Shown here one piece after another: positions 27,845 to 35,837 of a stretch of 64,000 nucleotides of DNA (position 1 is the first letter of the stretch; each line of letters opens with the position of its first letter). Under the pieces are notes generated by a model. It had not been told where the DNA came from. It ran no database searches and worked only from the letters and a program-made list of their open reading frames with translations. The DNA comes from Sanguibacter hominis ATCC BAA-789 (GTDB taxonomy: Bacteria > Actinomycetota > Actinomycetes > Actinomycetales > Cellulomonadaceae): NCBI RefSeq assembly GCF_012396185.1, contig NZ_JAAXOW010000001.1:682001-746000 (forward strand), read 5' to 3'. A program made the position numbers and the translations under genes.

Positions 27845-28986
27845 TGACCGTGGCGGCCGTCGTCGTCACGATCGTGGCAGCCGTGCTCCTCGCGAAACCC
27901 TGGGACGGCGGTCGCACCGTGCTGCGCTCCCCCGGGCGCCCGGAGCAGGTGCGCTCCGTGAGCGTCGACCTCTCCGTCGTCACCGACCCAGCGACGGACT
28001 GGAGCGCGTTGAGCCACCGGCTCGACGTCGCGGGTGCGAACGCCGTCTTTCTCAACGCGGGCCGGGTCGAGTTCACCGCGTTCGACTGGGCCGCCCACCC
28101 CGACGCGGCGGCGTCGCCCGGCACCGACCATCTCGCGCGCGCGGCGCGAGCACTGCGTGACGGGGACGGCTGGGAGCCCCGCGAGATCGGGCTCATCGTC
28201 GACGCGTTCGTGCCCGAGTGGATCAAGGCTGATCCGACGATCGCCGGCGTGGCTCCTGACGGCAGGCTCGCCCGCTACCGGGCGTCCGCCTCTCAGCTCG
28301 CGCACGGCGAGGTGGGGGAACGGATCATCGATCTGGTCGCGGACCTCGGCGCGCGGTACGAGCCGGACCAGATCGCGATCACCGAGCTGTTCCTCGACCT
28401 CTACTCCTTCGGGGACGACGACCTCGCGCTCTTCCGGCAGATGACCGGCCGCACGGACTGGCCGCGTGACGCCGACGGGCTGCCGGACGACAGGTCGCCG
28501 ATCGTCGGGGCGTGGCGCGCGGAGGTCATCGCCGACCTGCTTCGCCGGGCCCGCGCCGCTCTCGACGAGGTCAACGACGGCCGCGGCGCCGATATCGACC
28601 TCGTGATGGAGGCTCGGGTCGACTGGAAGGCGCCGACGGTCGGGCCTCTCGTCGCGGGTCACGACTACGAGACCCTGCTCGACGCGGCCGACCGCCTCGT
28701 CCTGTGGACCTATCTCTCCGGTGGTCGGCCGGGCACGGAGGCAGGCGAGCTCGCTCGGGCGCTCGCGGCAGCGGGCTACGACATGTCGCGCTTCACGTTC
28801 TCGCTGGGGCTCTGGGACCGCACCGCCGAGGCACCGTCGGGGCGGATCACGACCGAGGTGCTCGAGCAGGCTCTCGACGAGGCTCAGCGCGCGGGCGTGC
28901 GGGACCTCGACGTCACGCCCCTGACGCTCATGACGGACGCGGACTGGGCCGCGCTCGCGCGCGTGTGGCGCCCGACGACGCAGTAG
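27844..28986 (+). CDS. Membrane-anchored probable TIM-barrel (glycoside hydrolase-like) protein
   Basis: Protein of 380 residues with an uncleaved or cleavable N-terminal hydrophobic helix (MTVAAVVVTIVAAVLLAK), so it acts outside the membrane. The body starts VRSVSVDLSVVTDPATDWSA and has repeated beta-alpha elements such as ANAVFLNAGRVEF, EIGLIVDAFVPEWIK, DQIAITELFLDL, ADIDLVMEARVDW and FTFSLGLWDRT. Acidic residues at strand ends (ITELFLD, VMEARVD) would suit a retaining hydrolase. The layout recalls the C-terminal hydrolase half of PgaB and related polysaccharide-linked barrels. That likeness and its place after a PgaC-like enzyme are the only functional clues. The TGATG overlap with the glycosyltransferase supports ATG at 27844. 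Confidence 0.6.
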   Translation: MTVAAVVVTIVAAVLLAKPWDGGRTVLRSPGRPEQVRSVSVDLSVVTDPATDWSALSHRLDVAGANAVFLNAGRVEFTAFDWAAHPDAAASPGTDHLARAARALRDGDGWEPREIGLIVDAFVPEWIKADPTIAGVAPDGRLARYRASASQLAHGEVGERIIDLVADLGARYEPDQIAITELFLDLYSFGDDDLALFRQMTGRTDWPRDADGLPDDRSPIVGAWRAEVIADLLRRARAALDEVNDGRGADIDLVMEARVDWKAPTVGPLVAGHDYETLLDAADRLVLWTYLSGGRPGTEAGELARALAAAGYDMSRFTFSLGLWDRTAEAPSGRITTEVLEQALDEAQRAGVRDLDVTPLTLMTDADWAALARVWRPTTQ

Positions 28987-28989
28987 CGT

Positions 28990-30705
28990 TCACGAGGTCG
29001 ACCGTGGAAGGTCGTGCACGACCACCTCGACCCGGGTTCCCTCACCCGGAGCGCTGTCGATCGTGAGCGTCCCGTCGTGCTCGTCGACGATCGTCTGGAC
29101 CAGGGACAGGCCGAGCCCCGCGCCCCGCACCCGTCGGCGTCGTGTCGCACGGCTGCGGTAGAAGCGTTCCGTCAGCCGCGCGAGCTCGTCCTTCTCGATG
29201 CCCGTGCCCTCGTCGACGACGCGGAGACGCACCGCGCGCCGCCCGTCCTCGGCGTCTGCTCGACGCACCTCGACGGTCACCGTGCCGTCGGCGAAGCTGT
29301 ACTTGATCGCGTTGCTGACGAGGTTGTCCACGACCTGCGCCATGAGCTGAGGGTCCGACGTCAGGACCGCCGACGACTCCCCCGACATCTCGAGGCGCAC
29401 GCCCGAGGCTCGCGCGATCGGGCCTTGGCTCAGGAGCGAGCTGCGCACGATCTCGACGACGTCGACCTCCTGGACCGAGAGCGTGGACGAGGCGGCGAGC
29501 TGGGCGCTCGTCAGGAGGTCGTCGACGAGGGAACGCAGCCGTGCCGCGTTGCGGCTCATGACGTCGAGGTAGCGGGCCTGCTCCTCGTCGAGCCTCTCCG
29601 GATCCATCTGCAGGATGTCCAGGTATCCGATGATCGAGGCGAGCGGTGTGCGGAGCTCGTGGCTGATGAGCCCGATGAACTCGTCCTGGCGCCGTTGCTC
29701 GTCGCGCCGTGCAGAGACGTCCGTGGCGACGACGAGGTACCCCGCCGCCCCCGCGCCCCCGGACCCCGACGAGGGACGAGCCGTGACGACGAGCTCAAGA
29801 TAGGTCGTCGTTCCGTCGGGGAGGTTCGCACGCCACTCCTCGACGTGCGTGCCCCCGTGCGCTGCCCGGCCGACGAGCCGGGCGACGCCGTCCGGACCGG
29901 CCGCCGCGCCTGCGTCGGCATCGTCGCCGACGAGCGCGGTGATGCTGCTGCCGACCAGCGTGTCGGCCGGACGCGCGAGGATCCGTTCGGCCCCGCTGCT
30001 CGCCGCGACGACGACACCTGCCGCGTCCGTCGCGACGATGGCCTGCTCGGTCGCAGCCTCGAGGATGCTGCGGAGGTCGTCCCGCGACCGGCGCAGCGCA
30101 CGCGCCTGCTCGGCGATCTCGTCACGAGCGTGCGCGAGGTCGTCCGCCTGCTTCCGGGCGGCTCGCACCACGACGTGCGCCCCCAGGACCATGGGCGCAA
30201 TGACGAGGAAGGTGACGATCGCATGGAGCCCGGGCCGGTACCGGCCGATGTCCACGACGACGGGGGTGAGGAGGACGACGGCGCACGCCACGAGCGCGAC
30301 GACGGCGCCGAGCTGCTCGGCTCGGAGGGCGAGCATGCTGAGCGGCAGGACGAGCAGGATGTCGAACTGGGCGTACGTCTGGCTCGCGGCTGCGTCGAGG
30401 ACCGTGATCGCGGCGACCTGGGCGAGCGGCAGTATCACGCGCCAGCGGTACGGCCACCTGTGCCACGGGCACAGGTTCGCTGCGAGCTGGGCTGCCACGA
30501 CGAGCGCAGCCGACACGAGGAGGAGCGCCCGGTCGGCCCGGACGACCGTGGACCAGACGATCACCAGCACGACAGCCATGACCACGGTCGACGGCATCTG
30601 CCGGAGCGCGACGGCGTCGCGTGCGAGCCAGCGCGCGGCGTGGTCGTCGGGCCGCACGGTCGTCGAGGACGTCGCACTCCCCGCCCCCGGGTTCGTGCCG
30701 GTCAT
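28990..30705 (-). CDS. Membrane PAS sensor histidine kinase
   Basis: Sensor kinase of 571 residues. Residues 40-182 contain about five to six hydrophobic helices with short loops. Then come a coiled-coil linker (183-212), a PAS-type domain (213-330), the HisKA domain with phosphorylatable His349 in FIGLISHELRTPLASIIGYL, and a HATPase_c domain with N box VDNLVSNAIKYS, the G1-like VDEGTGIEKDELARL and the G2 box GAGLGLSLVQTIV. ATG at 30705 overlaps the stop of the preceding response-regulator gene by one base (TGATG), so the two proteins are almost certainly partners. Its stop lies 3 nt from the stop of the glycan operon on the other strand. The stimulus is unknown. Confidence 0.9.
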   Translation of the reverse strand: MTGTNPGAGSATSSTTVRPDDHAARWLARDAVALRQMPSTVVMAVVLVIVWSTVVRADRALLLVSAALVVAAQLAANLCPWHRWPYRWRVILPLAQVAAITVLDAAASQTYAQFDILLVLPLSMLALRAEQLGAVVALVACAVVLLTPVVVDIGRYRPGLHAIVTFLVIAPMVLGAHVVVRAARKQADDLAHARDEIAEQARALRRSRDDLRSILEAATEQAIVATDAAGVVVAASSGAERILARPADTLVGSSITALVGDDADAGAAAGPDGVARLVGRAAHGGTHVEEWRANLPDGTTTYLELVVTARPSSGSGGAGAAGYLVVATDVSARRDEQRRQDEFIGLISHELRTPLASIIGYLDILQMDPERLDEEQARYLDVMSRNAARLRSLVDDLLTSAQLAASSTLSVQEVDVVEIVRSSLLSQGPIARASGVRLEMSGESSAVLTSDPQLMAQVVDNLVSNAIKYSFADGTVTVEVRRADAEDGRRAVRLRVVDEGTGIEKDELARLTERFYRSRATRRRRVRGAGLGLSLVQTIVDEHDGTLTIDSAPGEGTRVEVVVHDLPRSTS

Positions 30706-31784
30706 CAGCGGTCCGAGCCGTGCGCCGGTCCGATCCGCTGGCTCTCGTCTGCGGCGCTCTCGTGGACGGTCGTCCTGCTGGCGACGGTCTCGCTCGCGCG
30801 GACCGTCTCGAGCGGCTCGACCTCGCGTGCGGGGCTGAAACGGGACCAGTAGCGTGCGGTCGCCCGCACCAGGTCGGGCTCCATGTAGTCGCGGTGCGAC
30901 TGCGAACGGAACGCGGCGAGCATCGTCAGCTTGGTCTCGACGAAGCCGCTGACGTCGACGAACCGGTTGGGGGCGAACAGCACCGTCGACGACGGGCTCT
31001 GGAAGCACCACACGTTCGGGACCTGCCGCGCGGCGATCTGGACCGCTTCGTGGGTGGCGCGGTGGTCCTGGTGGCGGTCGTGCGCGCCGTGAGTGTAGAC
31101 GCGGTCGGGCTCGACCTCGGCGATGACCTGCTCGATCGCGGTGATGATCCCGTCGGCGGGGACGAGCTGCGTGTCGGGGAAGTCGAGGTGGACGAGGCGG
31201 GCGCCGACGACGTCGGCGGCGGCCTGGGCCTCGGCGTGACGCTGGTCGGTCTCTCCGCCGACGGCTCCTCCGGAGAGCGTGAGGATCGTCAGCTCGTCAC
31301 CGGCTGCGGCGTGTGCTGCGAGCGTCGCGCCGACCCCGATCTCGACGTCGTCAGGGTGGGCGCCGACTGCGAGGACGCGCTTGCGGGGCGCGTCCCTGCG
31401 CTTCCGGGTCCGTTGCGCGAGGGCGACGGCGCGGCTGACGAGATCGGCTGCGGTGACCGGCTTGACCAGGAAGTCGTCGACGTCCTGGCGGAGGGCTCCC
31501 ACGGCGTTGTCGAACGTCGGGTAGGCGGTGACGACCAGGACCGCGAGCGACGGGTCGATGCGACGGACCTCGGGGAGGATGTCGAGGCCCGAGCGGCCAG
31601 GTAGCTGGATGTCGGTCACGAGGATGTCGTAGGGCGCGTCGTCCGCCAGGCGCGCGAGCGCCTCGTCGGCGGTGGAGGCGACGTCGACGGTCATCGACCC
31701 GAGCCGTTCGAGGGCGATGCGCATGAACGTCGCGGCGTCGGGGTCGTCTTCCAGGACAAGAGTGCGGATCGGCTGGTCCGTCAT
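30705..31784 (-). CDS. Response regulator receiver domain fused to PIG-L/LmbE deacetylase
   Basis: Fusion of 359 residues. Residues 5-122 are a CheY-like receiver with acidic pocket Glu12-Asp13-Asp14, phosphoacceptor Asp58 (DILVTDIQLPGRSG), Thr86 and Lys108 (FLVKP). Residues 136-330 form a PIG-L (CE14-type) zinc-dependent de-N-acetylase with the metal motif AVGAHPDDVEIG (His143, Asp145, Asp146) and RHQDHRATH (His238, His241, His245). All key residues of both domains are present. There is no DNA-binding domain, so phosphorylation by the adjacent kinase should control an enzyme directly. Known PIG-L substrates are N-acetylglucosamine conjugates; here the neighbouring glycan genes suggest a sugar or glycan precursor. 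ATG at 31784 has GGAG 5 nt upstream. Confidence 0.88.
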   Translation of the reverse strand: MTDQPIRTLVLEDDPDAATFMRIALERLGSMTVDVASTADEALARLADDAPYDILVTDIQLPGRSGLDILPEVRRIDPSLAVLVVTAYPTFDNAVGALRQDVDDFLVKPVTAADLVSRAVALAQRTRKRRDAPRKRVLAVGAHPDDVEIGVGATLAAHAAAGDELTILTLSGGAVGGETDQRHAEAQAAADVVGARLVHLDFPDTQLVPADGIITAIEQVIAEVEPDRVYTHGAHDRHQDHRATHEAVQIAARQVPNVWCFQSPSSTVLFAPNRFVDVSGFVETKLTMLAAFRSQSHRDYMEPDLVRATARYWSRFSPAREVEPLETVRASETVASRTTVHESAADESQRIGPAHGSDR

Positions 31785-31812
31785 GGCAGCTCCATCGATG
31801 GTCTGGACTTCC

Positions 31813-31842
31813 ATCGTAAGGAGGTCGGGCATTCGCGACCTC
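31813..31842 (-). promoter_or_regulatory. Promoter and palindromic operator of the PIG-L regulator/kinase operon
   Basis: On the minus strand a TACGAT -10 box (31813-31818) lies 28 nt before ATG 31784. Directly upstream, between the presumed -35 and -10, is a perfect palindrome with arms GAGGTCG/CGACCTC and an 8-nt spacer (31821-31842). A dimeric regulator bound there would block the promoter. The regulator is not identified. Confidence 0.45.
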
Positions 31843-31945
31843 TCGAACCCTGGGCTGCTCGCACGGATCCTCGCCGAGCGACACGACACTTGCTCCGGCT
31901 CAGGGTGCGGCACCAGGATGTGCGCAGGCGAGCTCAGGGGGACGG

Positions 31946-33814
31946 GTGCACGACGGCGACACCGACGAGGGTGACCGCACGCGACGGGACGACGGCGGAC
32001 GGGTCCCGCTCGACCTGTGGGCCGGCGTCGCTCGGCGCCCGCTGCCGCGGACGGCCCCACCACCGCCACCGCCTCCCCCGTCGGTGGCCGCCGCACCGCC
32101 ACCCGCCGACCACCCGGTCCCGGTCACGTCCGCGATGGGCCCGGCCCTCGACGTCGCACGCGACGCCTCTCCCGCCCCGGCTGCCGCGCGCGGCCGGCGG
32201 CGGCGTCGACTCCTGCTCAGGGTGGGCGTCCTTGTCGTCGTGCTCGGCCTCGCGGCGGCGATCGTGGCGCCCAACCTGATGGACGATCCTGGGGAGCCGC
32301 GCCTCGCGCGCCCGACGACCCCGTCCAAGGTCGACCCGACCGCGCTGCTTCCCGACCTCGTCTTCGGCGAGGACCACGCAGCCGACGTGCCCCTCCCCGA
32401 GCCGCTCAGCGCAGCCCCCCAGGCACCCACGGGGACGGACGAGCGTTGGCGCCTGACTGCCGAGGACATCGCCGGCATCTGGGCGCAGGCCGCCCCGGAC
32501 GAGGAGGGGGCGGAGACGCCGCTGCTCGTCACGGCAAGCCACGCGACGGCGGGAGCCGCACACGAGCCGAACGTGTCCGGCGTCGTGCCCGTGGTGCTCA
32601 CGGGCATCCGCCCGTCGGAGACATGGCAGCCGCGCCGCCTCCTCGCGGCGCTCGACGCCGCGGACGGTGCGGTCCTGTGGACGTGGGCGTTCGACACGTC
32701 GTCGTTCAGCCCGTGCCAGGTCGTCGGGCGAGGCGCGAGCATCGTGTGCACGGTGATGCCGAGCGACCCGGCCTCGGCGACGACCGAGGTCACGGTCCTC
32801 GCTGCGCGCACCGGAGCGCAGGTGGCCGCGTTCACGACCGTGGGATGCAGTCCCATGGCTTTCGTCCAGCACGGCACCGGCCTGTACTGGGCGGGGATCG
32901 GGACGGACGGCGCTGACGTGTGCGTCGGCGGCGGGGCGGAGAGCTTTGCCACGCTGACCGGCGGCGGGATGCCCGACTCCTTCACCGAGATGCTCACCCT
33001 GACCGCGACAGGACCTCTCGTTAGGTCACCGGGCGCGTCCCTCATGCTCACCGAGGCCGGGTGGCGCGGCTATCGCGGATGGGTCGAGCCAGGACCTGAC
33101 GGGCTGATCGTGCGCCAGATCACGGCCAGCGACGGAACCGGGGAGTACGACGAGGGCAGACCGCCGGCCCTGACGACCATCGTGTGCGACCTCGACGGCA
33201 CCACCGTCGTGCGAGCATCAGGTCCTGCCTGGCGACGCCTCGACCTCGTGCCCGGGGGCACGGCCGATCCCCGGCTGGCCGAGCTGGTCGGGATCGGGGG
33301 CGACGCGTACGACACGTCGGGCGAGCGCCGCCTCTCGCTGCAGACCGGCGACCCGACGCCGTACACGGTGAACGGCTACGCGCCCGCGCCGACCGTCACG
33401 GGGTCGGGCGTCCTCGCGTACGTCACCATCGACGACTTCCTGGGCAGGGACACGACCGAGCGGTGGACGTCCGACCAAGTGGTCGGTGGTGAGCCGGGCG
33501 AGCGGCACGAGACGGCCCGCATGCTCGTCGCAGAGGTGGACGGCGTGATCGTCTCCCTCGACGGTGAGGGTGAACGGATCGAGGAGACCTCGTTCGCCGA
33601 GCTCGACTACTCGCAGCGGGACGTCGTCCTCGAGAAGGACGGGCGTACCTCGCGTCACAGCATCTCGGTCCTGTACGGCATGAGGCCGTCGGACGCCGAG
33701 CCGAGCATGGACGGGGGCATGTACACGATGCTCAGCGGCGGCTCGTCGCCCGTCGCCCTGGTCGGGGAGCTCGTCGTGGCGTCGGACGACGGCGGGCTCG
33801 TCGCCCTGGGCTGA
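31946..33814 (+). CDS. Single-pass membrane protein with beta-propeller-like ectodomain (paralog 1 of 3)
   Basis: Protein of 622 residues, type II topology. The cytoplasmic N-terminus contains LDLWAGVARRPL and a proline run, then a basic stop (RGRRRRRLLLR) and a hydrophobic helix (VGVLVVVLGLAAAIVAPNL, about 93-111). The ectodomain has repeated strand patterns of PQQ-like propellers, such as LLAALDAADGAVLWTW and VTVLAARTGAQVAAF. Cysteines in SPCQVVGRGASIVC and the following CSPMAFVQHGTGLYWAG and CVGGGAESFATLTG are shared with the next two genes and probably form disulfides. GTG at 31946 follows a purine-rich site. I do not recognise a named family; the function is unknown. Confidence 0.75.
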   Translation: MHDGDTDEGDRTRRDDGGRVPLDLWAGVARRPLPRTAPPPPPPPPSVAAAPPPADHPVPVTSAMGPALDVARDASPAPAAARGRRRRRLLLRVGVLVVVLGLAAAIVAPNLMDDPGEPRLARPTTPSKVDPTALLPDLVFGEDHAADVPLPEPLSAAPQAPTGTDERWRLTAEDIAGIWAQAAPDEEGAETPLLVTASHATAGAAHEPNVSGVVPVVLTGIRPSETWQPRRLLAALDAADGAVLWTWAFDTSSFSPCQVVGRGASIVCTVMPSDPASATTEVTVLAARTGAQVAAFTTVGCSPMAFVQHGTGLYWAGIGTDGADVCVGGGAESFATLTGGGMPDSFTEMLTLTATGPLVRSPGASLMLTEAGWRGYRGWVEPGPDGLIVRQITASDGTGEYDEGRPPALTTIVCDLDGTTVVRASGPAWRRLDLVPGGTADPRLAELVGIGGDAYDTSGERRLSLQTGDPTPYTVNGYAPAPTVTGSGVLAYVTIDDFLGRDTTERWTSDQVVGGEPGERHETARMLVAEVDGVIVSLDGEGERIEETSFAELDYSQRDVVLEKDGRTSRHSISVLYGMRPSDAEPSMDGGMYTMLSGGSSPVALVGELVVASDDGGLVALG

Positions 33815-33920
33815 CCCCTGTACGCAGGTCAGCGCCCGCTGAGGGCACGCACGGTGTTCGCGGCTCTTGTCGTCGGGCCTGCGAACGGGAAGGATGGCGC
33901 GGGACGCGAAGGGGTGCGAC

Positions 33921-35738
33921 GTGACTGACGGCGACGAGGACGCACGACCGCGCGACCTGTGGGCAGATGTCCCGCGACGCGGGCTGCCACGTCGTCGAGC
34001 AGTCGCCGAGGACGACGAGCTGTCCACCCCGAGCAGCGACGTCACCGCACCGCCGGTCAGCGCGGATGACCCGGCGCCCATCGCGCCGCGCCGCACGGCC
34101 TCGCCGCGTTCCGCCCGCCGTCGTCGCATCCTGCGCGTCGGCGTCCCGGTAGCCGCCCTCGGGCTCGTCGCCGCACTCGTCCTGCCAGACGTCCTGGACG
34201 ACGACGAGGAGCCGCGACTCGCACGCCCGACCGCACCGTCCGTCGTCGACGCGTCCGCGCTGCTGCCCGACCTCGTGTTCGGGGAGGATCGGTCCGCAGA
34301 CCTGCCCGTGCCGCCGGCTCTCACCGGGCCGGCAGAAGCACCGAGCGGCACCGGGGAGCGCTGGCGGCTCACCTCGGACGACCTGTCGGAGATCTGGCAG
34401 GACGCCGCGCCCGACGGGGCGGACGCTGGCTCGCCCGTGCTCGTCGTCGCGAACCCGGTCACGGCGGGTGCCGCGAACGAGGCGAACGTGTCCGGTATCG
34501 CGCCGGTCGTCCTGGACGCGTACGGGCCCCAGGGCAAGAAGTCGCAGACGAGCCTCCTCATGACGCTCGACACCGAGGACGGCTCGGTCCTGTGGACGCG
34601 GCCGTTGGAGGCTGTCATGCCCAGCTCGTGCCAGAGCATCGGACGGGGCGCGAGCATCGCCTGCCTCTCCCAAGGCGACGCTGAAGGGGACCGTGCGACG
34701 TTCCAGGTCACCGTCCTCGAGGCCGCCACCGGTCGGGACGCAGCCTCGTTCGCGACCGACGCCTGCATCCCGACCTCCTTCGTCCAGCAGGGCACCCGCC
34801 TCTACTGGGCGGGCGTCCTGCCCGACGAGATGGCGATGTGCCTCGGGGGTGGCGCTGAGCACTTCGCGACGCTGACCGGGAGCGGGTTCGTCGACACGTC
34901 CACCGACTGGCTCACCATGACTGCGACCGGCCCGCTCCTGCGGACTCCTGGATCCTCCGTCATGCTCACGCAGGACGGGTGGCGCGGGTACCGCGGCCGT
35001 GTCGAGCCCGCCCCGGGCGGGCTGATCGTCCGCGAGATCGCGGAGGACGACTCGGAGACCGTGCGTCTCGACCAGGACCGTCCTCCCGCGGTCAGGAGCG
35101 TCGTCTCGACGACCGCGGGCGCGACGGTCATGTGGGCGGCCGGCACCCCGTGGCGGCGGCTCGACCTCACCCCCGAGGTGTCCGGCACGAGCGACTTCGC
35201 CGGGACGATCGGGATCGGGGGCAGCGCGTACGACGTGACGGAAGGCGGGACGGTGGTCTCCAGCAGCCCCGTCCTGACGATCCCCGGCGTCGAGGACACG
35301 TCCCTCGACTACGGGGGCCGCATGCCGCCTAGCGTCACTCCGGCTGCCGTCATCGCGTTCGTCCCGGTCGACGGGGGCGTCGCCACCTACACGACCGAGC
35401 GGTGGACGGCGGCGTCGATGAGTGCGGGCGCGCCGGTCGAGACGCACGAGGAGCCTCGGTCGCTCGCGGCGGTCGTCGGGCGGACGACGCTCTCCTACGA
35501 GGGTGCCCGCGACTCGCTCGGCGAGGGTCCGCTCGGCGCGACGCACTTCGCGGAGCGCACCCTCGTCGTCGAGCAGGAGGACGGCTCGACCGACCGGGTG
35601 CCGTTCCGGCACCTCTACTCGGTGAGCCTCGCGGACGGGGCTGGCGAAATCGACCTGGCCACGACCGTGTCGCCGATCGCCGTCGTCGGACCGATGGTCG
35701 TCATCGCGGACGACGGCGGGCTCGTCGCCGTGTCCTGA
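33921..35738 (+). CDS. Single-pass membrane protein with beta-propeller-like ectodomain (paralog 2 of 3)
   Basis: Protein of 605 residues, closely similar to its upstream neighbour throughout. Shared elements include PRDLWADVPRRGL near the N-terminus, the helix ILRVGVPVAALGLVAALVL, DASALLPDLVFGED, ERWRLTSDDLSEIWQ, the Cys pair SSCQSIGRGASIAC, FVQQGTRLYWAG and GWRGYRGRVEPAPGGLIV. GTG at 33921 has AAGGGG 6 nt upstream and aligns with the start of paralog 1; the frame extends upstream to 33867 without a better site. The gap of 106 nt before it suggests it may have its own promoter. Function unknown. Confidence 0.75.
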   Translation: MTDGDEDARPRDLWADVPRRGLPRRRAVAEDDELSTPSSDVTAPPVSADDPAPIAPRRTASPRSARRRRILRVGVPVAALGLVAALVLPDVLDDDEEPRLARPTAPSVVDASALLPDLVFGEDRSADLPVPPALTGPAEAPSGTGERWRLTSDDLSEIWQDAAPDGADAGSPVLVVANPVTAGAANEANVSGIAPVVLDAYGPQGKKSQTSLLMTLDTEDGSVLWTRPLEAVMPSSCQSIGRGASIACLSQGDAEGDRATFQVTVLEAATGRDAASFATDACIPTSFVQQGTRLYWAGVLPDEMAMCLGGGAEHFATLTGSGFVDTSTDWLTMTATGPLLRTPGSSVMLTQDGWRGYRGRVEPAPGGLIVREIAEDDSETVRLDQDRPPAVRSVVSTTAGATVMWAAGTPWRRLDLTPEVSGTSDFAGTIGIGGSAYDVTEGGTVVSSSPVLTIPGVEDTSLDYGGRMPPSVTPAAVIAFVPVDGGVATYTTERWTAASMSAGAPVETHEEPRSLAAVVGRTTLSYEGARDSLGEGPLGATHFAERTLVVEQEDGSTDRVPFRHLYSVSLADGAGEIDLATTVSPIAVVGPMVVIADDGGLVAVS

Positions 35739-35837
35739 GCGCGGCGCCCTGAGCGCCGGCACCCGAGGTGGCGGAGCACCGTTGCCGTCCGCAGCGCGCA
35801 GCGGGACGATGGGCGCGAGCACCTTGCGAGGACGACG

